A DNA stretch of 26,438 bases from Thauera sp. Its GTDB lineage: Bacteria; Pseudomonadota; Gammaproteobacteria; Burkholderiales; Rhodocyclaceae. Every line of letters starts with the position of its first letter. Positions within the stretch are counted from its first letter, which is position 1. The stretch spans positions 24,166 to 50,603 of the forward strand of contig DMCZ01000010.1 in NCBI GenBank assembly GCA_003446655.1, given 5' to 3'. A program made the translations under genes and the position numbers. Of the stretch, positions 6,351 to 13,580 are shown in pieces. The notes below the pieces were generated by a model. The model made no database searches, was not told the DNA's origin, and saw nothing but the letters and a program-made list of their open reading frames with translations.

Positions 6351-9300
6351 GGTCGGAGCCCTTGGGGGTGGTCTTGCGGCTGGCGCGTCGTGCCGGAGCC
6401 GCGGTTGGGGGCGCGGATTCTATCGCTTCAACCGCCGGCGCGGCAGCGGGCTCGGCGACGGCCTTCTTCGCTCGCGTCTTGCGCGGCTTGGGAGCGGCGG
6501 GCTCCGGGCTTGTAGCGGGGGCTGCGACCACGGCCGCGGCGACCGGCTCGGCTGCAGCCCTCTTCGGACGCGCCTTGCGAGGCTTCGCCTGGGCAGGCTC
6601 CTGCGCGGCCGCAGGCGTGTCGACGGGCGGCTCGATGGCCGTCTTTCTTGCCCGCGACTTGCGGGGCTTCGGCTCGGCGACCTCCGGCACGGCAGCGGGC
6701 GTCTCGACGACCGGCGCGGGCAAGGCTTCGGCGACGGCTTCAACGACGGCCTTCTTCGCACGCTTGGTACGGGACTTGGGCGCGGTGGCCTCCGGGGTGC
6801 CGGCCTGAGGGCCGGGCTCCGGTGTCTCGACGACCGGGGCCTCGGCGGCCGGCGCAGGCACCACCTCGCCCACCGGCTCCGCGCTGCCCTTCCTGGTGCG
6901 CGGCTTGCGCGCCTTCTTGCCGGCCTCCGGCAGGACAGCCGCCGCCACGGCTTCGACAGGCTTCGCGGGGGGCTTCGGCGCGACCGGCAGCGGACCTTCG
7001 ATGAGGCGGAAGTCGATCTTGTTGGTCGCCATGTCGACCCGCACGAGCTGCACCTTGACCCGGTCGGACAGGCGGAACTGCTTGCCGGTGCGCTCGCCCA
7101 TGAGGGCGTGGCGCGTCTCGTCGTAGTGGAAGTAGTCGCTGCCCAGGTCGGAGATGTGCAGCAGGCCTTCGATGAAGATGTCGTCGAGCGCGACGAAGAG
7201 GCCGAAGGGCACGACCGCCGACACGCTGCATGTGAACTCCTCGCCGACGCGGTCCTGCATGAAGTAGCACTTGAGGAAGGCGACGACGTCGCGCGTGGCC
7301 TCGTCGGCGCGGCGTTCGGTCATCGAGCAGTGCAGGCCGATCTGTTCCCAATCGCCGGGGCGGTACTGCTCGCCGGCGAGCGCGGCCTTGATGCCGCGGT
7401 GGATCAGCAGGTCGGGGTAGCGCCGGATCGGCGAGGTAAAGTGGGTGTAGGACTCGTAGGCCAGTCCGAAGTGGCCGACGTTGTCCGGGCTGTACATCGC
7501 CTGCTTCAACGAGCGCAGCATCACGGTCTGAAGCAGCTGGGCGTCGGGACGGTCCTTGACCTGCTCGAGCAGCTTGGCGAAGTCGCTCGCGCGCGGTTCG
7601 TCGCCCCCGCCCAGCCCCAGGCCGAACTCCTTGAGGAACTCGCGCAGCTTGGCGAGCTTGTCCTCCGAGGGGGAATCGTGGATGCGATACAGCGCCGGGT
7701 GCTCGCGGCTGGCGAGGAAGTCGGACGCGCACACGTTGGCGGCGAGCATGCACTCCTCGATCAGGCGGTGAGCGTCGTTGCGCACCTCGGGCACGATCTG
7801 CGCGATCTTGCCGTTGTCGTCGAAGATCATGCGCGTCTCGGTGGTCTCGAAGTCGATCGCGCCGCGCTTGGCGCGCGCCTTGAGCAGCACGCGGAAGAGC
7901 GCGTCGAGGTTCTCGAGGTGAGGCAGCAGCGCGGCGAGTTCGGCGCGCACCGCCGGGTCCTTGTCATAGAGCGCGGCGGCGACCTGGGTGTAGGTCAGGC
8001 GCGCGTGTGACCAGATCACCGCGGGGTAGAAGCGGTAGTTCTTGATCTCGCCGGTGGCCGAGATGGCCATGTCGGCGACCATCGCCAGGCGCTCGACCTG
8101 CGGGTTGAGCGAGCACAGGCCGTTGGAGAGCTTCTCCGGCAGCATCGGGATGACGCGGCGCGGGAAATACACCGAGTTGCCGCGATCGAAAGCATCCTTG
8201 TCGAGCGCGCTGGCGGCATCGACATAGTGCGAGACGTCGGCGATGGCGACGATCAGGCGGTAGCCCTTGCCCTGGCGCTCGCAGTAAACCGCGTCGTCGA
8301 AGTCCTTGGCGGTCTCGCCGTCGATGGTGACCAGCGGCAGCCTGGTGAGATCCTCGCGGCCGGCCCAGTCCTTCTTGCGCACCTTGTCGGGCAGCTTGCG
8401 CGTCTGCGCCTTGGCCTCCGACGAGAACTCGAAAGGCAGGTCGTGCTTGCGCAGCGCGATCTCGATCTCCATGCCGGGGTCGGCGTAGTTGCCGAGCACC
8501 TCGACGATGCGGCCGATCGGCTGCGCGAATTTCGTGGGCTGCTCGACCAGCTCGACGGTGACGATCTGCCCGGCCTCGGGCTTCTTGCGCCCGCCCGGGG
8601 CGACCAGGATGTCCTGCGCGAGGCGGCGGTTCTCGGGCACCACGATCATCACGCCGTGCTCGTTGATGACGCGGCCGACGACGCGGCTGTTGGCGCGTTC
8701 GAGCACCTCGACCAGCTTGCCCTCGGGACGGCCGCGGCGGTCGGTGCCGGAGATGCGGACGATGACGCGGTCGCCATGCAGCAGCTCGCGCATCTCCTTG
8801 GGGCCGAGGAAGATGTCGGGCTCGCCGTCGTCGCGGCGCAGGAAGCCGAAGCCGTCGGGGTGGCCCTCGACGCGGCCCTTGATCAGATCGGCCTTGGCCG
8901 GCAGCAGGTAGGCGTCGCGGCGGTTGCGCACGATCTGGCCGTCGCGCTCCATGGCGCGCAGGCGGCGGTCGAAGAAGTCGAGCTCGTGCGGGGCGATGTC
9001 GAGCGCCGCGGCAAGCTCGGAGAAAGGCAGCGGCACGCCGCGCTCGGCCAGGATCTGCAGCACGTATTCGCGGCTGGGCAGCGGGTTCTCGTACTGCAGG
9101 GTCTCGCGGGCGTGGAAGGGGTCGGCGAGCCGGATGGCGCTGGCGTACGCCGCGGCGGCCTTGCGCGCCGCGCGGCTGCGGCCGGGGCCGCGAACCGGGC
9201 TGTCGGCGGAGTGACCGCCACCGTGCGTAGCGATCTCAGTCGATCGCCTCGTGTGCGCTTCGCCTGGGCGGGAACGTTCGTCCCTGGTTGCATGTGTGGG

Positions 9301-9375
9301 CGCTCCCGCCACGGCTTTGCGGCCCGCAGCGTGGGCGTGGCCTTTCTTTTCGGTTTTTTTCGTTTTGCGAGTCAT
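6343..9375 (-). CDS. rnr: Ribonuclease R with long basic C-terminal tail
   Basis: Processive 3'-5' exoribonuclease that degrades structured RNA and takes part in RNA quality control. The protein has 1010 aa, longer than E. coli RNase R (about 813). Order: a basic, low-complexity N-terminus (1-90), a winged-helix domain (about 100-160), cold-shock OB folds (165-320), the RNB catalytic domain (about 340-690) and an S1 domain (about 710-790). The RNB metal-binding motif ETAKDFDDAVY lies near residue 355. The last 218 residues form a repetitive tail with Lys/Arg clusters such as KPRKSRARK and KPRKTRAKK between Ala/Pro/Glu stretches. I chose ATG 9375; an in-frame TTG at 9381 would add two residues, and neither has a strong ribosome site. 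It overlaps rlmB by 8 nt. Confidence 0.93.
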   Translation of the reverse strand: MTRKTKKTEKKGHAHAAGRKAVAGAPTHATRDERSRPGEAHTRRSTEIATHGGGHSADSPVRGPGRSRAARKAAAAYASAIRLADPFHARETLQYENPLPSREYVLQILAERGVPLPFSELAAALDIAPHELDFFDRRLRAMERDGQIVRNRRDAYLLPAKADLIKGRVEGHPDGFGFLRRDDGEPDIFLGPKEMRELLHGDRVIVRISGTDRRGRPEGKLVEVLERANSRVVGRVINEHGVMIVVPENRRLAQDILVAPGGRKKPEAGQIVTVELVEQPTKFAQPIGRIVEVLGNYADPGMEIEIALRKHDLPFEFSSEAKAQTRKLPDKVRKKDWAGREDLTRLPLVTIDGETAKDFDDAVYCERQGKGYRLIVAIADVSHYVDAASALDKDAFDRGNSVYFPRRVIPMLPEKLSNGLCSLNPQVERLAMVADMAISATGEIKNYRFYPAVIWSHARLTYTQVAAALYDKDPAVRAELAALLPHLENLDALFRVLLKARAKRGAIDFETTETRMIFDDNGKIAQIVPEVRNDAHRLIEECMLAANVCASDFLASREHPALYRIHDSPSEDKLAKLREFLKEFGLGLGGGDEPRASDFAKLLEQVKDRPDAQLLQTVMLRSLKQAMYSPDNVGHFGLAYESYTHFTSPIRRYPDLLIHRGIKAALAGEQYRPGDWEQIGLHCSMTERRADEATRDVVAFLKCYFMQDRVGEEFTCSVSAVVPFGLFVALDDIFIEGLLHISDLGSDYFHYDETRHALMGERTGKQFRLSDRVKVQLVRVDMATNKIDFRLIEGPLPVAPKPPAKPVEAVAAAVLPEAGKKARKPRTRKGSAEPVGEVVPAPAAEAPVVETPEPGPQAGTPEATAPKSRTKRAKKAVVEAVAEALPAPVVETPAAVPEVAEPKPRKSRARKTAIEPPVDTPAAAQEPAQAKPRKARPKRAAAEPVAAAVVAAPATSPEPAAPKPRKTRAKKAVAEPAAAPAVEAIESAPPTAAPARRASRKTTPKGSDRG
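6346..7000 (-). repeat. Degenerate coding repeat for the basic RNase R tail
   Basis: This part of rnr encodes about 218 residues in which a Lys/Arg cluster (forms: KPRTRKGS, KSRTKRAKKA, KPRKSRARKTA, KPRKARPKRAA, KPRKTRAKKA) recurs about every 35-40 residues. The clusters are separated by Ala/Pro/Val/Glu-rich spacers. No folded domain is visible. Composition resembles histone-H1-like or other nucleic-acid-binding disordered tails, so an RNA- or ribosome-contacting role is plausible but inferred. Confidence 0.75.
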
Positions 9376-9402
9376 TGACAATCTTCTTTTCGTACTTATA
9401 AT
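9375..9402 (+). promoter_or_regulatory. Sigma-70 promoter of the first tRNA-Leu
   Basis: TTGACA (9375-9380), a 16-bp spacer and TATAAT (9397-9402): both boxes match the consensus exactly. A GCGCGTC discriminator follows, GC-rich as in stringently controlled stable-RNA promoters. Transcription would start about 5-6 nt before the tRNA. The -35 box shares base 9375 with the start codon of the divergent rnr gene. Confidence 0.85.
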
Positions 9403-9414
9403 GCGCGTCTTCCT

Positions 9415-9499
<85 letters not shown>

Positions 9500-9510
9500 G
9501 TTTCACGGGA

Positions 9511-9537
9511 AAGCCGCTCTTCGGAGCGGCTTTTTTG
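9511..9537 (+). terminator. Intrinsic terminator after tRNA-Leu copy 1
   Basis: AAGCCGCTC-TTCG-GAGCGGCTT: a 9-bp perfect stem with a very stable UUCG tetraloop, followed by a run of T. It ends the first tRNA transcript 12 nt after CCA, so the two tRNA genes are probably separate transcription units. Confidence 0.88.
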
Positions 9538-9651
9538 TTGCCCGCACTCCCCGCGATATCGGGTGCATGCAGGCCGGACGACTTGTCCCGAACTCATGCA
9601 GGCAGATTCTCGCCACCGAGCCCCGCGCGACGAAAAAATGCAGGAAATCCT

Positions 9652-9679
9652 TTGCGCAGGCAAAAGCCTTTGCTATTAT
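9652..9679 (+). promoter_or_regulatory. Sigma-70 promoter of the second tRNA-Leu
   Basis: TTGCGC (9652-9657), a 16-bp spacer and TATTAT (9674-9679), followed by GCGCGTCC, the same discriminator as the first promoter. The -35 box matches less well than that of copy 1, so weaker initiation is expected. Confidence 0.65.
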
Positions 9680-9689
9680 GCGCGTCCCT

Positions 9690-9774
<85 letters not shown>

Positions 9775-9782
9775 GTCGCAGG

Positions 9783-9810
9783 AAAAAGCCAGCTGAATGC
9801 TGGCTTTTTT
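9783..9810 (+). terminator. Intrinsic terminator after tRNA-Leu copy 2
   Basis: AAAAAGCCAGC pairs perfectly with GCTGGCTTTTT around a TGAAT loop, giving T-rich tails on both strands. It ends tRNA copy 2 and could also work for transcripts arriving from purA on the minus strand. Its sequence is unrelated to the terminator of copy 1. Confidence 0.87.
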
Positions 9811-9943
9811 CGTTTACCCGCCGGCGCAAGCCCGGGACCTCGAGGGCGCGGAGGAAACCCTCCCACACCTGCCCCGGGCTACCGGAGCGGCGATTCGCGA
9901 TGACACCCCCTGCCGCGGCAATCGTTCCGGCGCAGTACAGCGT

Positions 9944-10011
9944 CTGACCGGGCACCGATCGGACGCAGACCGCACCCGAGCGGGGCGCGGCAGCGTCGAA
10001 CGCCCGGTCAG
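9944..10011. repeat. 10-bp inverted repeat downstream of purA
   Basis: CTGACCGGGC (9944-9953) and GCCCGGTCAG (10002-10011) are perfect inverted arms about 48 bp apart. They lie in the 215-bp gap between the tRNA terminator and purA, just after the purA stop on the minus strand. No U-tract follows. It may form a 3' hairpin on the purA transcript. I see no gene in this gap. Confidence 0.4.
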
Positions 10012-10025
10012 CCTGCGTCGGGGCG

Positions 10026-11336
10026 TCAGGCACCAAACGGATGACGACGCAGGATGGTTTCGTCGCGCTCGGGGCCGGTCGAGATCACATCGATCGGAAT
10101 CTCGCAGATCTCCTCGATGCGGTGCAGGTAGGCGCGTGCCTCCTGCGGCAGCGCGTCCCAGCTCTGCGCGCCGAAGGTGGTGCCGCTCCAGCCCCTCATG
10201 GTCTCGTAGATCGGCTCGCAACGCGTGACCTCCTCCGAACCCATCGGCAGCAGGTCGATGCGCTTGCCGTCGAGCATGTAACCGGTGCACAGATTGAGCT
10301 CTTCCAGCCCGTCAAGCACGTCGAGCTTGGTGATGCATAGCCCGGTGACGCCGTTGATGATGATCGAGCGCTTGAGCGCGGCCAGATCCAGCCAGCCGCA
10401 GCGGCGCTTGCGGCCGGTGACGGTACCGAACTCGCGCCCCTTGGTCGACATCTGCTCGCCCGGTACGCCCTTGGTTTCGATGTCGAGCTCGGTCGGGAAC
10501 GGACCGCCGCCGACGCGCGTGCAGTAGGCCTTGGTGATGCCGAGCACGTAGTGCAGGCGGCTGGGGCCGACGCCCGAACCCGCCGCCGCCTGGCCGGCGA
10601 CGCAGTTGCTCGAGGTCACGAACGGGTAGGTGCCGTGATCGATGTCGAGCAGCGTGCCCTGCGCGCCCTCGAACAGCAGCGAGCCACCGGACTTGTTGAT
10701 CGCGTACAGTTCGGCCGAGACATCCGCCACCATCGGCAGCAGCTCGTCGGCATCGGCCATGGCCTCGTCGAACACGGTCTGGAAATCGACCGGATCGGCG
10801 CCCAGGTGCTGGGTGAGCACGAAGTTGTGATACTCGAGGTTGGCCTTGAGCTTGGCGGCGAAGCGCTCACGGTCGAAGAGGTCGTACACGCGCAGCGCGC
10901 GACGGGCGACCTTGTCCTCGTAGGTGGGGCCGATGCCCTTGCCGGTGGTGCCGATCTTGTCGCACGCTGCCTTGGACGCCTCGCGCGCACGATCGAGCGC
11001 GCTGTGGTAACCGAGGATCAGCGGGCAGCCGGGGCTGACACGCAGGCGGTCGCGCACCTTGATGCCGCCAGCCTCGAGCGTGCGGATCTCGGAGAGCAGA
11101 TGGTGCGCATCGAGCACGACGCCATTGCCGATGAAACAGGCGACGCCCTCGCGCACGATGCCCGAAGGCACCAGGTTCAGCTTGTACTCGTTCTGACCGA
11201 TCACCAGCGTGTGACCGGCGTTGTGGCCGCCCTGGAAACGCACGACCCCCTTTGCATGGTCGGTCAGCCAGTCGACGATCTTGCCCTTGCCCTCATCGCC
11301 CCATTGGGTGCCGACAACGACGACGTTCTTTGCCAT
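10026..11336 (-). CDS. purA: Adenylosuccinate synthetase
   Basis: Cytoplasmic enzyme that joins IMP and aspartate with GTP to give adenylosuccinate, the first committed step to AMP. The protein has 436 aa, the usual length. The N-terminal GTQWGDEGKGKIVDWL loop (residues 8-23) holds the catalytic Asp. QGGHNAGHT follows near residue 35 and GTTGKGIGPTYEDK near 128. A Thr/Arg-rich substrate segment and TGRKRRCGWLD lie near 308. The ATG at 11336 has GGGAGAG just upstream; that ribosome site is formed by the end of hisZ, whose stop is 4 bp away. The pairing with hisZ is common in betaproteobacteria. Confidence 0.97.
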   Translation of the reverse strand: MAKNVVVVGTQWGDEGKGKIVDWLTDHAKGVVRFQGGHNAGHTLVIGQNEYKLNLVPSGIVREGVACFIGNGVVLDAHHLLSEIRTLEAGGIKVRDRLRVSPGCPLILGYHSALDRAREASKAACDKIGTTGKGIGPTYEDKVARRALRVYDLFDRERFAAKLKANLEYHNFVLTQHLGADPVDFQTVFDEAMADADELLPMVADVSAELYAINKSGGSLLFEGAQGTLLDIDHGTYPFVTSSNCVAGQAAAGSGVGPSRLHYVLGITKAYCTRVGGGPFPTELDIETKGVPGEQMSTKGREFGTVTGRKRRCGWLDLAALKRSIIINGVTGLCITKLDVLDGLEELNLCTGYMLDGKRIDLLPMGSEEVTRCEPIYETMRGWSGTTFGAQSWDALPQEARAYLHRIEEICEIPIDVISTGPERDETILRRHPFGA

Positions 11337-11340
11337 ATTC

Positions 11341-12498
11341 TTACTCTCCCTGTAACGGCACGACCGCCCAGCGATCGCCCCGCTTCACCAGTTGCCGGTC
11401 GCAGCCAGCTTCGTTCCAAGTTCCATCATGTCCGGGCAGCGCGCTCAGCACGATCTCGCCACGGGCGCGCAAGGCCGTCACCTCGGCCGCAAGCGCGGGA
11501 TCTTCGTCCAGCGGGGCGAGCACCGCGCCAGCCATCGTGCTCGTGGTCGGCAGGCGCCACACCAGCTCGCGCAGATCGAGGCTGAAGCCCACCGCCGGAC
11601 GGGCACGCCCGAAGGCCTCGCCGACGCGGTCATAGCGGCCGCCGAGCGCGAGCGCGGCCGGCGACTCCGCGCCATAGGCCGCGAACACGACTCCGCTGTG
11701 ATAGTTGTAGCCGCGCAGGTCGGCGAGATCGAAACTCACCGGCAAGTCGGCGAGCGCTGCCGCCAGCTGGCGCAGCTCGCCAAGCAGGCGGCTGATCTCG
11801 GCGTCCCGTGGCAGGCGTGCCGCAGCCTCATCGAGCACCTCCGGCCCACCGTACAGCTCGGGCAAGGCGAGCAGCGCGCTGCGCGCAGGCTCGGCAACGT
11901 CGGCGAGCATGTGCTTGAGTTCGGGCACGTCCTTCGCCTGCAGCAGATCGAAAAGCTCCTCCTCACGCCCCGGCACCAGCCCGGCACGCGCAGCCAGCGC
12001 ATGGAAGATACCGACATGGCCGATGTCGATACGCGAGGCCGGCACCTCGGCCAGGCGCAGCACCTCGGCGAGCAGGCGCAGGATCTCGACGTCCGCCTCG
12101 ATACCGGCGTGGCCGTAGAGCTCGGCGCCAAGCTGCAGCGGCTCGCGGGTGGCGGTCAGTGACGACGGCAGGGTGTGCAGCACGCTGCCGCAGTAGCACA
12201 GCCGCGAGACACCCTGGCGGTTGAGCAGGTGCGCATCGATGCGGGTGACCTGTGGCGTCATGTCGGCGCGCACACCCATGGTGCGACCCGAGAGCTGGTC
12301 AACCAGCTTGTAGGTGCGCAGCTTGAGATCCTGCCCCGCGCCGGTGGTCAGCGAGTCGAGATACTCGAGCAGCGGCGGAATCACCAGCTGGTAGCCGCGC
12401 ACCCGGAAGGCGTCGAGCAGCCGGCGCCGCAACGCCTCGATCTGGTGTGCATCGGACGGCAGCGCGTCCTGGATATGGTCGGGCAGTACCCAGCGCAT
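11341..12498 (-). CDS. hisZ: ATP phosphoribosyltransferase regulatory subunit
   Basis: Catalytically inactive histidyl-tRNA synthetase paralogue that binds short-form HisG and gives it histidine feedback control in the first step of histidine synthesis. The protein has 385 aa. The class II synthetase-like fold includes WVLPDHIQDALPSDAHQIEALR at the start, GVRADMTPQVTRIDAHLLN at about 97-115 and ALGGRYDRVGEAFGRARPAVGFSLDL near 280. It lacks the C-terminal anticodon-binding domain of HisS. A genuine hisS lies elsewhere in the window (19599-20894), so this is not the tRNA synthetase. A short-form hisG is expected elsewhere in the genome. It lies 7 bp after the DUF2065 gene and 4 bp before purA. 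Confidence 0.93.
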   Translation of the reverse strand: MRWVLPDHIQDALPSDAHQIEALRRRLLDAFRVRGYQLVIPPLLEYLDSLTTGAGQDLKLRTYKLVDQLSGRTMGVRADMTPQVTRIDAHLLNRQGVSRLCYCGSVLHTLPSSLTATREPLQLGAELYGHAGIEADVEILRLLAEVLRLAEVPASRIDIGHVGIFHALAARAGLVPGREEELFDLLQAKDVPELKHMLADVAEPARSALLALPELYGGPEVLDEAAARLPRDAEISRLLGELRQLAAALADLPVSFDLADLRGYNYHSGVVFAAYGAESPAALALGGRYDRVGEAFGRARPAVGFSLDLRELVWRLPTTSTMAGAVLAPLDEDPALAAEVTALRARGEIVLSALPGHDGTWNEAGCDRQLVKRGDRWAVVPLQGE

Positions 12499-12505
12499 GA
12501 GCGTG

Positions 12506-12691
12506 TCAGAGGAAAAGGAAGAGCAGGATCGTCCCGACCAGCATGGAGGTCAGCCCGATGAACCGGATCTGCCCGTCCGCCATGCTGGCGAGACGCAAAA
12601 AAGTTTCGCGCCAGGCGGCTGGCGCGATGAAGGGTAACAGGCCTTCGATGATGAGCATCAGCGCGAAGGCCGTAAGGAGCGAGCTTCCCAT
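12506..12691 (-). CDS. Small DUF2065 inner-membrane protein
   Basis: A 61-residue protein with two hydrophobic segments (about 5-22 and 42-61) separated by a short polar loop, WRETFLRLASMADGQIRF. This is the DUF2065 pattern known from E. coli YjeT, next to hflC. It is packed between hflC (7 bp upstream) and hisZ (7 bp downstream) and is surely co-transcribed. Its function is unknown; its constant position beside hflKC suggests a link to the FtsH-HflKC membrane protease complex, which is inference. Confidence 0.85.
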   Translation of the reverse strand: MGSSLLTAFALMLIIEGLLPFIAPAAWRETFLRLASMADGQIRFIGLTSMLVGTILLFLFL

Positions 12692-12698
12692 GAGGACG

Positions 12699-13580
12699 TC
12701 AGTTGCGCGGCGCGCCTCCGGCGTCCTTCATGAAGCGGAAGAAATCCGAACTCGGATCGACCACGAGCACGTCGTCCTTGCCCGAGAAGCTCGAACGATA
12801 GGCCTCCAGGCTGCGGTAGAAGGAGTAGAACTCACGGTCCTTGCCGAACGCTTCGGCGTAGATGGCGGTGGCCTTGGCGTCGCCCTCGCCCTTGATCTCC
12901 TGCGACGAACGGTAGGCCTCGGCAATGATGACCTCGCGCTGGCGGTCGGCATCGGCGCGGATGCGCTCGGCCTCCGCTGCGCCCAGCGAACGCAGCTCGT
13001 TGGCCACCCGCTTGCGCTCGGCTTCCATACGGCGATACACGGACTCCGATACCTCGTTGGGCAGATCCACCCGTTTCAGGCGGACGTCCACGATCTGCAC
13101 TCCGATGGTGCGCGCGTCGCGGTCTGCGCGCTCGCGCATCTGCTCCATGATCGTATCCCGCTCTCCGGAGACCACGTCATGCACCGTGCGGCGACCGAAC
13201 TCCTCGCGCAGGCCGGCATTGACGGTCTGCGTGAGTCGGGTGCGGGCACGCGCCTCGTCGCCCGCCACCGATTCGTAGTAGAGGCGCGGGTCGACGATGC
13301 GCCACTTCACGAAGTGGTCGACCAGCACGTTCTTCTTCTCGGAGGTGATGAAACGCTCGGGCTCCGGCGTGTCCATCGTCAGGATGCGCTTGTCGAAGTA
13401 GCGCACGTTCTGGATGAAGGGCAGCTTGACGTTGAGGCCGGGCTCGGAGATGACCTCCTTGACCTCGCCGAGCTGGAACACGATCGCGTACTGGCGCTGG
13501 TCTACGGTGAACAGCGACATCGAGGCGATCACGACGATCAGCAGCAGCGTACCGCCGATCAGGGACATCTTGTCACGCAT
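12699..13580 (-). CDS. hflC: HflC, FtsH-modulating SPFH membrane protein
   Basis: Partner of HflK in the large periplasmic cage that encloses the FtsH protease and modulates its activity. The protein has 293 aa. An N-terminal membrane anchor (about residues 7-24) is followed by the SPFH/prohibitin domain (about 25-190), with the family start TVDQRQYAIVFQLGEVKEVI and PFIQNVRYFDKRILTMDTP. A long charged helical region, EAERKRVANELRSLGAAEAERI, comes next. The start is ATG 13580, which overlaps the hflK stop (TGATG); an in-frame TTG three bases earlier is less likely. The overlap implies coupled translation with hflK, fitting a fixed HflK:HflC ratio. Confidence 0.95.
   Translation of the reverse strand: MRDKMSLIGGTLLLIVVIASMSLFTVDQRQYAIVFQLGEVKEVISEPGLNVKLPFIQNVRYFDKRILTMDTPEPERFITSEKKNVLVDHFVKWRIVDPRLYYESVAGDEARARTRLTQTVNAGLREEFGRRTVHDVVSGERDTIMEQMRERADRDARTIGVQIVDVRLKRVDLPNEVSESVYRRMEAERKRVANELRSLGAAEAERIRADADRQREVIIAEAYRSSQEIKGEGDAKATAIYAEAFGKDREFYSFYRSLEAYRSSFSGKDDVLVVDPSSDFFRFMKDAGGAPRN

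Noticed and set aside
9500..9689. Short open frames between and across the two tRNA-Leu genes
   Set aside because: They read through tRNA and terminator sequence and repeat the same peptide because the tRNA is duplicated; no coding evidence.
11341..12498. hisZ as a second histidyl-tRNA synthetase
   Set aside because: It lacks the C-terminal anticodon-binding domain, and a complete hisS is present at 19599-20894; the purA-adjacent position is that of hisZ.
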